A DNA stretch of 28,167 bases, from IMG/VR virus record IMGVR_UViG_3300017748_000093, positions 1-28,167 of that record, one strand, 5' to 3'. The notes beneath the pieces are model-generated. The model did no database searches. It saw only the letters and a program-made list of their open reading frames with translations, and was not told the origin of the DNA. The translations under genes and the position numbers were made by a program. The DNA is from a virus. Of the stretch, positions 14,236 through 19,854 are shown in pieces. How positions within the stretch are numbered: the stretch's first letter is position 1; every line of letters begins with the position of its first letter.

Positions 14236-14432
14236 TGATCAATGGTCAATTGACAATGCTCAAGGATAGTGGGGCGACTTTACAATATGAATGTGAAGAA
14301 TGTGTTGGACATGGAAACATACCAATTAGTTGTGATGAAGTAATTACATGTCAATCATGTGGAGGTCGAGGATGGACTGAGAATTTATCCTCGATACCTC
14401 AAGATTTATTAATCAGAGTTGGGAGGAAATAA
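14235..14432 (+). CDS. Small DnaJ-type zinc-finger protein
   Basis: 65 residues. CEECVGHG and CQSCGGRG are two CxxCxGxG repeats, the zinc-binding module of the DnaJ central domain, 18 residues apart. No J domain is present, so it is not a full DnaJ. Single modules of this kind occur in phage and plastid proteins as zinc-bound binding units. Start coupled by TAATG. Binding of unfolded protein or of a host chaperone partner is possible but inferred. Confidence 0.7.
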   Translation: MINGQLTMLKDSGATLQYECEECVGHGNIPISCDEVITCQSCGGRGWTENLSSIPQDLLIRVGRK

Positions 14433-14626
14433 TGGCTAAATTTAAAAAAGTAAAATCAATTATTGATAAGAGAACTAAAATGGTAATGGAGATTGATTAT
14501 CTTTTTGGAAGAGTTAATGAAATTTTTGAACTCTATGACGAGGGAGAAATGAATGAGATTAAAGCACACAAACTTTTTAGAGAGTGTTGTGAGAATTTTT
14601 TAGGAGGAAAAAATGGAAGAGATTAA
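14432..14626 (+). CDS. Tiny helical protein
   Basis: 64 residues, starting MAKFKKVKSIIDKRTKMVME. All helix, with a hydrophobic face (IDYLFGRVNEIFELYDEGEM). TAATG-coupled start; overlaps the next gene by 14 bases. No family recognised. Confidence 0.6.
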   Translation: MAKFKKVKSIIDKRTKMVMEIDYLFGRVNEIFELYDEGEMNEIKAHKLFRECCENFLGGKNGRD

Positions 14627-14795
14627 ACCAAGTGTAATTCCTTTAGCAAAAGCATTGGAAGAATTTATTCATCACAATTTAGATGTCATTACAGATAGTG
14701 AATGGTTTCAAGAAAAAGTTGCAATAACATTGAAACAACATTTCGCAGATGAAGAAGTAAAAGAGACATTGAAACAATTAGGATTGGAGGAATAA
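14613..14795 (+). CDS. Tiny acidic helical protein
   Basis: 60 residues, starting MEEIKPSVIPLAKALEEFIH. Acidic amphipathic helices, no cysteines. TAGGAGG stands before the ATG. Small acidic proteins in an early phage operon can be DNA mimics or inhibitors of host enzymes; nothing more specific is visible. Confidence 0.6.
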   Translation: MEEIKPSVIPLAKALEEFIHHNLDVITDSEWFQEKVAITLKQHFADEEVKETLKQLGLEE

Positions 14796-14796
14796 A

Positions 14797-15063
14797 ATGA
14801 TAGGAATTTTAAATATACCTTATGTAATTGACGAGGCACATGGTTGGGCAATCGTAACAAGAGTTGATCTTCGTAAAGCCAGATTACATCCAGATGATTT
14901 TCCAAATGCATACAGAACAAAGAATGAAGAATTGTTTGCACTTGAGGAAGATTGTGAGATGCCCAAGTTACTTAACAAGTTAAATGATAATGGAGTTATC
15001 TTTCAGTTGAATGAAAAAAGAATTGCATATGATGATAAAGATAACCCTAGGAATTGGAAATAA
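14797..15063 (+). CDS. Unknown small protein
   Basis: 88 residues, starting MIGILNIPYVIDEAHGWAIV. Strand-turn-strand start, then RVDLRKARLHPDDFPNAYRT and a final NGVIFQLNEKRIAYDD. GGAGG stands eight to twelve bases before the ATG. It is the last gene before a short control region with an operator. No family recognised. Confidence 0.65.
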   Translation: MIGILNIPYVIDEAHGWAIVTRVDLRKARLHPDDFPNAYRTKNEELFALEEDCEMPKLLNKLNDNGVIFQLNEKRIAYDDKDNPRNWK

Positions 15064-15155
15064 CTTCCAGGCCTTTAACATGTTAACTAAATAATAGTTG
15101 CAATAAATTGTAAAATAATATCTAATCATAATGAACTTAATGGAGGTAATTTAAA
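15064..15155. promoter_or_regulatory. Short control region with operator
   Basis: Holds the inverted 22-bp unit at 15066-15087, then CAATAAATTG at 15101-15110, one base different from the CAATTAATTG element found upstream of 9442, 10752 and 21637, and GGAGG before the ATG at 15156. The order operator, AT element, gene repeats that of the two larger control regions. Confidence 0.55.
15066..15087 (-). repeat. 22-bp unit, copy 3, inverted
   Basis: The reverse complement of the unit at 10619-10640, placed three bases after the stop codon ending at 15063 and about 70 bases before the gene at 15156. Confidence 0.85.
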
Positions 15156-15407
15156 ATGAGCAGATTAAAAGATTTAGTTGTTAATGTAGAAAGCCATTTA
15201 GGTTTTCTACTCAATGACGAGGGATTGACGAATGACCAAGCATTGACAGTAATCGAGCAAGAAGAGTTCGTGGTCGGTGGTCAATCGTTCAAAGGCACAT
15301 TCATTCGTCAATGTGCAGAGCAGATCATTAACGAATGGACAGTTGATGATTTATATTACCAACCTTTTCTAAAACTTATCGGAGGAAATAAAAATGCAGA
15401 TAAATAA
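15156..15407 (+). CDS. Unknown small protein
   Basis: 83 residues, starting MSRLKDLVVNVESHLGFLLN. Mostly helical, with LTVIEQEEFVVGGQSFKGTF and INEWTVDDLYYQPFLKLIGG. First gene after the operator region, overlapping the next by 14 bases. No family recognised. Confidence 0.65.
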   Translation: MSRLKDLVVNVESHLGFLLNDEGLTNDQALTVIEQEEFVVGGQSFKGTFIRQCAEQIINEWTVDDLYYQPFLKLIGGNKNADK

Positions 15408-15909
15408 AATAGAAGTAAAAAATATTAGTCACTATGCAAGAGGTTCAGAAGAGACACCATGTTATAATGCAACAGTATATATCAATGGTAAGAAATCGAT
15501 TGAGGTATCGAATGATGGTCATGGTGGTTGTGATAGACAAGACACCTATCCTAACATTGAAGAACGAGGATTAGTGCAACAAGCAGATGAATGGTGCATT
15601 AAAACTTATGGCAAAAAAACTCATAAGTATATGAGTAATGGAAAAGAAAAATCTTTTGAAATTGAAATGGATTTAGAACATTTTTGTCATGATGCTTTAT
15701 ATGATTGGCTTGACAAAAAAACTCTCAAAAAAGATTTAACTACTAAGTTTTTATGCCAAGAAGATAAGGAACTTTTTGCCTACAAAAAACCTAAACATGC
15801 AGACGAAGATGAGTTTAGATCAGTTTTAAATCACAGACATCCGAAAGCGAAATGTTTAAATTTTATGCCTTTTGAAGATGCTCTTAAATTATATAGGGAG
15901 TATGCATAA
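15394..15909 (+). CDS. Conserved phage hypothetical protein
   Basis: 171 residues, starting MQINKIEVKNISHYARGSEE. The first half is beta-rich (CYNATVYINGKKSIEVSNDGHGGCDRQDTY) and the second helical with several Cys and His (EHFCHDALYDWLDKK; KAKCLNFMPFEDALKLYREY). I recall proteins with this SNDGHGG layout in other phages, always unnamed. TCGGAGG precedes the ATG. The conserved C/H residues could hold a metal, but they are not in a known order. Confidence 0.7.
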   Translation: MQINKIEVKNISHYARGSEETPCYNATVYINGKKSIEVSNDGHGGCDRQDTYPNIEERGLVQQADEWCIKTYGKKTHKYMSNGKEKSFEIEMDLEHFCHDALYDWLDKKTLKKDLTTKFLCQEDKELFAYKKPKHADEDEFRSVLNHRHPKAKCLNFMPFEDALKLYREYA

Positions 15910-16076
15910 TGAATGATTGTAAATTTATAGAGTTAGATAAATCTCTTCCCCAATTAATAGAAAAAGTTCTTGAATATGAAATTGATTGGGAAAGTGATGA
16001 AGACAGAAATCGATACTATGAGTTTAGAAATAGGGTCGAGGGTTTAATGGATAAATATTACCAAGGAGGAAGTTAA
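15909..16076 (+). CDS. Tiny acidic protein
   Basis: 55 residues, MNDCKFIELDKSLPQLIEKV at the start, acidic (EYEIDWESDEDRNRYYEF). Joined to both neighbours by TAATG overlaps, with GGAGG within its last codons serving the next gene. No family recognised. Confidence 0.6.
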   Translation: MNDCKFIELDKSLPQLIEKVLEYEIDWESDEDRNRYYEFRNRVEGLMDKYYQGGS

Positions 16077-16309
16077 TGGGTAGAAAATCTAAATGGGAAT
16101 TGGAGCAAGATAAAATAATGGCGATAAGAAAAAAAGGTATTAAGGGTCTAACAGAGACACAACTTCTTGCCATTAAAAAATCTCATGATGCTTTATATCT
16201 TGTAACCGAAAACATCAAAGATATGGAAGACCTTTATCTGTCTGACATAAGAGACATGAGTGAGGCAATGTGGAAACTTAAACATGAATTTAATTTGGGA
16301 GAAAAATAA
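16076..16309 (+). CDS. Tiny helical protein
   Basis: 77 residues, starting MGRKSKWELEQDKIMAIRKK. It has a basic first helix, then an alternating acidic coiled-coil-like part (LVTENIKDMEDLYLSDIRDM). TAATG at both junctions. No family recognised. Confidence 0.6.
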   Translation: MGRKSKWELEQDKIMAIRKKGIKGLTETQLLAIKKSHDALYLVTENIKDMEDLYLSDIRDMSEAMWKLKHEFNLGEK

Positions 16310-16701
16310 TGGGTAGATATTATCATGGAGATATTGAGGGCAAGTTTTGGTTTGGAGTTCAATCAAGTACTGATGCCGAGTATTTTGGAGTAGAGGGAAA
16401 TGCAAATTTCCTTCACTACTACTTCGATGAAGATAATAAAAAGGATGTTCATAAGGGTATGCTTGAATGCGATAGGACTTTGGGCAAGTATAGAAAACTC
16501 TTGGATGAATTCTTTGATACTCGTGAGAGTTATAATAATCAAAAACTCCAAGACTTTTTAGATGAAAAAGAACATCCTCATAAACATACCGAGGAGGGAG
16601 TTAGATATTATCTAGAGTGGTATGCAAGATTACATCTTGGGAAAAAGATTTATGATTGTATTATTGAAAATAAATCATGCAGTTTTGAGGCAGAGTTATG
16701 A
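16309..16701 (+). CDS. Unknown small protein
   Basis: 130 residues, starting MGRYYHGDIEGKFWFGVQSS. It has an aromatic N-terminal strand region, a helical middle (LGKYRKLLDEFFDTRESYNN) and several His (EKEHPHKHTEEG). I recall similar hypothetical proteins in phages starting GRYYxGDIEGKFWFAVQ, with no known function. Coupled start and an ATGA overlap with the next gene. Confidence 0.7.
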   Translation: MGRYYHGDIEGKFWFGVQSSTDAEYFGVEGNANFLHYYFDEDNKKDVHKGMLECDRTLGKYRKLLDEFFDTRESYNNQKLQDFLDEKEHPHKHTEEGVRYYLEWYARLHLGKKIYDCIIENKSCSFEAEL

Positions 16702-16922
16702 GTAGAAGAGGAGATAAAACTAATCAAAGAATAAGAGGTTCTCTTCTTGATGTATTTCTTGAAATTAAAAAAGTAAATAAAAAGAAGACAAGAGAAGAGT
16801 TAGGAGAGGATGAAAGATTTGAAGATCATCCTCATGCAGATAGAGATAAGGACATTGGTAGGGTAAAAAAGAAACCTACTTCAATGACCTACGTCATGAG
16901 AAAAGGAGGTTTACATGATTAA
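16698..16922 (+). CDS. Tiny charged protein
   Basis: 74 residues, starting MSRRGDKTNQRIRGSLLDVF. Highly charged, with DERFEDHPHADRDKDIGRVK. It ends MRKGGLHD, and its last codons contain AAGGAGG, the ribosome site of the methyltransferase gene, so its translation leads directly into it. No family recognised. Confidence 0.6.
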   Translation: MSRRGDKTNQRIRGSLLDVFLEIKKVNKKKTREELGEDERFEDHPHADRDKDIGRVKKKPTSMTYVMRKGGLHD

Positions 16923-18024
16923 TCATCTTGATTTGTGTAGTGGTATTGGTGGGTTTTCCCTTGGATTTAAATGGGCAAAGCTTTCCAAAACCATAGCATT
17001 CTGTGACTTTGACAAACCATGTCAAAAAGTCTTAGCAAAAAATTTTCCAAATGTACCAATATTTAACGATGTAAAGGAGTTAGCAAGTGATCCAAAAAAA
17101 TTTATTCAACAACCCATCGGAATCCTTAGTGGAGGATATCCATGTCAACCCTTCAGTACAAGTGGCAAAAGGCTCGGCACGGAAGACCCTAGACACATCT
17201 TTCCGTACATCCATGAAATTGTTAAACAAGTTAGACCCTCTTATTGCGTTTTCGAAAACGTTTATGGGCATGTCTCCATGGGACTTGACGAGGCATTGTT
17301 TACAATGGAAAACCTTAACTACCAAACGAGGACATTTGTTGTTTCGGCTTCAAGTATCGGAGCAAGGCACAAACGAGATCGAGTCTGGATCATCTGTAAA
17401 AACTTGGGCGACTCCTACTACCATGGATTATCTTCCTCCAAGATCGGAGGAGGGGACAAAGAGACTCCAAGAGGGTGCGAGGAAAGGTCGGAAGAGACCA
17501 AGCAATTTGAGGGAGCAAGTCGATCCCAAAACAATGGAGATGTATCCAACTCCGACAACCAAGGGATTCGGACATGCATCGGAGGGACAGACAATGATCT
17601 TCAGAAAGAAAGTGGAGAGGGGAGAATTGTCGGAGGACGAGGCACGATCTATGATGAATGGGGTAACTTTAAGACCACCGAGGATGGAAGAGTGGAAGTT
17701 TCCGACTCCGAACAGTGGACTAAAGAAACATTCATACAATGGCAACAATCAGTATTACGAAAAGCGATTGAGGGATGGGAGACAGATAGATCTGACTCAC
17801 AAGATATATCAAACGGAAGGAGATGCGAGGCTCAATTGCGATTGGACAGAGTGGCTAATGGGGTATCCTATTGGATGGACGAGCCTAGAGGAGTCCCAAG
17901 AATCACAGTCGAACAACAAAACAGAGCAAACAGACTGAAGATGTTGGGGAATGCAATAGTTCCTCAACATGCATATCATATTGGATTAGCAATTAAGGAG
18001 GATATAAAGAATGAAAAGAGATGA
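16915..18024 (+). CDS. dcm: DNA cytosine-5 methyltransferase with a dual-frame recognition region
   Basis: 369 residues. Motif I is DLCSGIGGFSLG (6-17), motif IV GGYPCQPFS with catalytic C77, motif VI FENV (113-116), motif VIII QTRTFVVSASSIGARHKRDRVWI (137-159), and motif X MLGNAIVPQ (343-351). All catalytic elements are therefore present in one frame. Residues about 162-333, where the target recognition domain lies, have odd Gly/Ser/Glu/Asn-rich composition in this frame. The +1 frame of the same DNA (17396-17938) carries what I recognise as normal phage methyltransferase sequence. No cognate restriction enzyme is next to it, so it is probably an orphan that protects phage DNA from host restriction. 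The ATG has a strong AAGGAGG. Confidence 0.85.
   Translation: MINHLDLCSGIGGFSLGFKWAKLSKTIAFCDFDKPCQKVLAKNFPNVPIFNDVKELASDPKKFIQQPIGILSGGYPCQPFSTSGKRLGTEDPRHIFPYIHEIVKQVRPSYCVFENVYGHVSMGLDEALFTMENLNYQTRTFVVSASSIGARHKRDRVWIICKNLGDSYYHGLSSSKIGGGDKETPRGCEERSEETKQFEGASRSQNNGDVSNSDNQGIRTCIGGTDNDLQKESGEGRIVGGRGTIYDEWGNFKTTEDGRVEVSDSEQWTKETFIQWQQSVLRKAIEGWETDRSDSQDISNGRRCEAQLRLDRVANGVSYWMDEPRGVPRITVEQQNRANRLKMLGNAIVPQHAYHIGLAIKEDIKNEKR
17396..17938 (+). other. Alternative (+1) reading frame inside dcm with family-like sequence
   Basis: Read one base later than dcm, this stretch is open for 180 codons and encodes TWATPTTMDYLPPRSEEG, then RKGRKRPSNLREQVDP, YPTPTTKGFGHASEGQTM, FPTPNSGLKKHS and finally LNCDWTEWLMGYPIGWTSLE. 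The repeated (W/Y/F)xTPT and the EWLMGYPIGWT motif are what I know from the recognition and C-terminal part of phage C5 methyltransferases. It lacks its own obvious ribosome site. It joins the dcm frame if one A is lost from the A5 run at 17398-17402, and the frame returns to motif X if one A is gained at the A4 run at 17918-17921. Whether it is translated is unknown. Confidence 0.65.
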
Positions 18025-18172
18025 ACTTAAATTAATTTATAAACTCATGGATGATTATGCAGATATTGTTTTTAATGATGTTCATGATCATAACAAACAA
18101 ACAACTATAGATTTAGTATATGCATTAAAAATATTGAAGAGGGATATTGGAGATGAATGGAAAAAAATATAA
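18011..18172 (+). CDS. Tiny acidic protein
   Basis: 53 residues, starting MKRDELKLIYKLMDDYADIV. Helical, with DVHDHNKQTTIDLVYALKIL. It overlaps the end of dcm by 14 bases with AAGGAGG inside dcm as its ribosome site. No family recognised. Confidence 0.6.
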   Translation: MKRDELKLIYKLMDDYADIVFNDVHDHNKQTTIDLVYALKILKRDIGDEWKKI

Positions 18173-18392
18173 TACTCAATTTATCAATTATAGTGAGGCA
18201 AGTCCTCACTATATTGAAATATTTGTTAATTTAAAAAGAACTGTTAGAATTAAAGCAACTACAGAAAAACAAGCTATAGAAAGAGCATTAAAAAAAGAAG
18301 AAAGAAAAACATGGGATAAGCTTGGTTACGAATATGTAGATTGTGATTATAATATAGGTAATGAAAAAGACTACAAATCTTATAGAGAGTAG
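18153..18392 (+). CDS. Tiny basic protein
   Basis: 79 residues from the ATG at 18153 (MNGKKYNTQFINYSEASPHY); an in-frame TTG two codons before is possible. It has strand-like first half (YIEIFVNLKRTVRIKATTEK) and a helix with KALKKEERKTW-like charge, ending in acidic DCDYNIGNEKDYK. Overlaps its neighbour by 20 bases. No family recognised. Confidence 0.6.
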   Translation: MNGKKYNTQFINYSEASPHYIEIFVNLKRTVRIKATTEKQAIERALKKEERKTWDKLGYEYVDCDYNIGNEKDYKSYRE

Positions 18393-18401
18393 GAGTAAAT
18401 C

Positions 18402-18572
18402 ATGTTAGAATCCATCCAGGAAAATAATATTGAATTAAAGGATGCAGTTAGTAAAGTTGCAAGGGTTATTGAAGACACTTGCATAGAGTACGAACAAAAG
18501 GGGCATCCTTATTATTCTAAATATTTAAGAGAAGCTTTTCAGAAAATAATTAAAGGAGTTGAATATGGATAG
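18402..18572 (+). CDS. Tiny helical protein
   Basis: 56 residues, starting MLESIQENNIELKDAVSKVA. Two amphipathic helices joined at EYEQKGHPYYSK. TAGGAG lies before the ATG. It overlaps the next gene by 8 bases. No family recognised. Confidence 0.6.
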   Translation: MLESIQENNIELKDAVSKVARVIEDTCIEYEQKGHPYYSKYLREAFQKIIKGVEYG

Positions 18573-18789
18573 TAATGAATGGAAACAAAAATACGGTCAT
18601 GATTGGCAAGACGCAAGAGACAATCGTTTAGATAATTCTAAACTTTATCAAGAAATAAAAACACATTGTATGCCTCGGTGTCCTAGATGCCAAGGAGCAT
18701 TACAAACAGTAAATATACATGGTCATGAGCAATGTGTTCTCTGTCATACAATTGTTGAAGATTGTTGCCAAGGCTCTCAATTAAAATGA
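18565..18789 (+). CDS. Small zinc-ribbon protein
   Basis: 74 residues from the ATG at 18565, six bases after AAAGGAG. C39-PR-C42-QG and C57-VL-C60 make a zinc ribbon, with further Cys at 35, 67 and 68. The N-terminus, YGHDWQDARDN, is encoded by DNA that resembles the intergenic CGGTCA...GCAAGACGCAAGA repeat. Role unknown; zinc ribbons of this kind bind nucleic acid or protein. Confidence 0.7.
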   Translation: MDSNEWKQKYGHDWQDARDNRLDNSKLYQEIKTHCMPRCPRCQGALQTVNIHGHEQCVLCHTIVEDCCQGSQLK

Positions 18790-19019
18790 GTGATAATATT
18801 ATAAACTTTGATTCGATACGCAAGACGAAAGACCCTATAAAAAAGGTCTGTGATCTTGCGTCAAAAGAATTTAAAGAGTTGATTATCATTGGAGAAGATA
18901 AAGAAGGCGAATTAAAGATGATAACGACTTTAGAGAATTATGCAGACATAAGTTACATAATTGATATAATTAAATTAGGAATAATAACCAAAGGGGCAGA
19001 TGATAATGGGGAGAAATAA
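18786..19019 (+). CDS. Small unknown alpha/beta protein
   Basis: 77 residues from the ATG at 18786, whose first bases overlap the previous stop (ATGA). Starts MSDNIINFDSIRKTKDPIKK. It has a strand pair (FKELIIIGEDKEGELKMITT) followed by a helix (YADISYIIDIIKLGI). I recall similar phage proteins with a KxxTxxxNYADxxYII end, without a function. Confidence 0.65.
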   Translation: MSDNIINFDSIRKTKDPIKKVCDLASKEFKELIIIGEDKEGELKMITTLENYADISYIIDIIKLGIITKGADDNGEK

Positions 19020-19248
19020 ATCTGAGACTTATATACAAGTAAGTTTAGATTCAGTTATATCTTATATTAGGGGAGATATGAACTTGAAAGAGGCAACAGA
19101 GAGACTTGAACAACTCGGACACGATAAAAAAAGTGCGATTAGAGTTCTCCGAAACACTGATAGAAATAACGTCTTCAGTTTTCAAACAAAATCCAGACTT
19201 GGCGATGATTCAAGCGAGGAGGATGTGGGAGATAAGCAAACCGATTGA
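19006..19248 (+). CDS. Tiny protein, possibly frame-shifted with the next
   Basis: 80 residues from the ATG at 19006, with AAAGGGG upstream, starting MGRNKSETYIQVSLDSVISY. The first 45 residues look like a normal small protein (DMNLKEATERLEQLGHDKKS). The part after an A7 run at 19126-19132 becomes Asn/Asp/Ser-rich, while the +1 frame of the same DNA looks more protein-like. It may therefore be joined to the next frame by frameshift or by a base error. Confidence 0.5.
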   Translation: MGRNKSETYIQVSLDSVISYIRGDMNLKEATERLEQLGHDKKSAIRVLRNTDRNNVFSFQTKSRLGDDSSEEDVGDKQTD

Positions 19249-19507
19249 AACGATTAGTCTTATGTGTGGGATAGAAATACCCGTACTAAGGATGTTAGCC
19301 GTTGGTTTGGAATGGAAGAGGGTCAAGAAAGAATGGTGGGAGATTAAATGGTTTGGACCTTATTTAACACCAGAAGAAATGAAAGAGTTTGATGAGGATT
19401 GGAGCGATCAAAATTTAAAAATAGTTCCAGACGATAATGAGGGGAGATATAAAAATAAATACACAATTAAAGATTCGGCTGCCTCGACTTTATCTTGGAT
19501 AGATTGA
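19106..19507 (+). CDS. Unknown protein, start uncertain
   Basis: Up to 133 residues from a TTG at 19106; the first ATG in frame is at 19205. The clear protein-like part is VRLEFSETLIEITSSVFKQN, MIQARRMWEISKPIETISLM, then LRMLAVGLEWKRVKKEWWEI and a polar end. The middle has a helix-turn-helix-like rhythm. It overlaps the previous frame by 143 bases, unusual for this genome, and no good ribosome site precedes either start. One A fewer in the run at 19126-19132 would fuse it to the frame starting at 19006. Confidence 0.5.
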   Translation: MNNSDTIKKVRLEFSETLIEITSSVFKQNPDLAMIQARRMWEISKPIETISLMCGIEIPVLRMLAVGLEWKRVKKEWWEIKWFGPYLTPEEMKEFDEDWSDQNLKIVPDDNEGRYKNKYTIKDSAASTLSWID

Positions 19508-19854
19508 TGAGCAAAAGTCAAAGTAGAAAGGTCAGTCAAACGCAACACAAAAGAAACAGAAGAAAATATTTCAACGAGAAAAAAACAAGTCTCGGTTGTC
19601 AGTTTATTCTTTTGAATTTGTTTGGGTATAAAGTTAGATGTGGATATGACGATAATCCACTTTATTTAGAATGGCATCATCCCAGGCCCAAAGAAAAATT
19701 TATTTGCAACAATGGTAAAAGAATATCAGTTGCAGAAATGATATCAAGAGGAATGAGCAAGGATGTAATTGAAGAAGAAATAAAAAAATGTGTTGTTTTA
19801 TGTAGAAGACATCACGCAGAAGTTGAGATGAAAGGGAGGAAAGATGAAATTTAA
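19507..19854 (+). CDS. HNH endonuclease-like protein
   Basis: 115 residues. CGYDDNPLYLEWHHPRPKEKF gives the H-H pair of the HNH beta-beta-alpha metal site, and MSKDVIEEEIKKCVVLCRRHHAEVE supplies the last helix with its His. Related proteins usually have a KCxxCG before the first part and LCxxCH at the end; here one Cys of each pair is replaced (KVRCG, LCRRHH), so the structural zinc is probably lost while the catalytic histidines stay. It could nick DNA near packaging or act as a small homing-type enzyme. Start codon overlaps the previous stop (TGATG); its end overlaps the helicase gene by 11 bases. Confidence 0.75.
   Translation: MSKSQSRKVSQTQHKRNRRKYFNEKKTSLGCQFILLNLFGYKVRCGYDDNPLYLEWHHPRPKEKFICNNGKRISVAEMISRGMSKDVIEEEIKKCVVLCRRHHAEVEMKGRKDEI

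Larger units (their letters stand above)
9259..15086. repeat. Family of ten exact TTAACATGTTAA palindromes
   Basis: Exact copies at 9259-9270, 9294-9305, 9327-9338, 10605-10616, 10620-10631, 10644-10655, 11785-11796, 11995-12006, 12030-12041 and 15075-15086. Variants are at 10468-10479 and 10513-10525. All lie between genes except 12030-12041, which covers the stop codon of the nuclease gene. Most are preceded by AG or CG. A perfect 12-bp palindrome repeated this often in intergenic DNA is best read as the binding site of a dimeric protein. Confidence 0.85.

Noticed and set aside
14235-14432. Full DnaJ co-chaperone
   Set aside because: Only two CxxCxGxG units are present, with no J domain HPD motif.
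17087-17395. First 100 codons of the +1 frame in dcm as a separate protein
   Set aside because: This part overlaps conserved motifs IV-VIII of dcm, and the +1 translation there has no family-like sequence; only the stretch after 17396 does.
17398-17921. Calling dcm a pseudogene because of the frame change
   Set aside because: The main frame is continuous from motif I to motif X with no stop, so inactivation is not supported; the oddity is reported as a finding instead.
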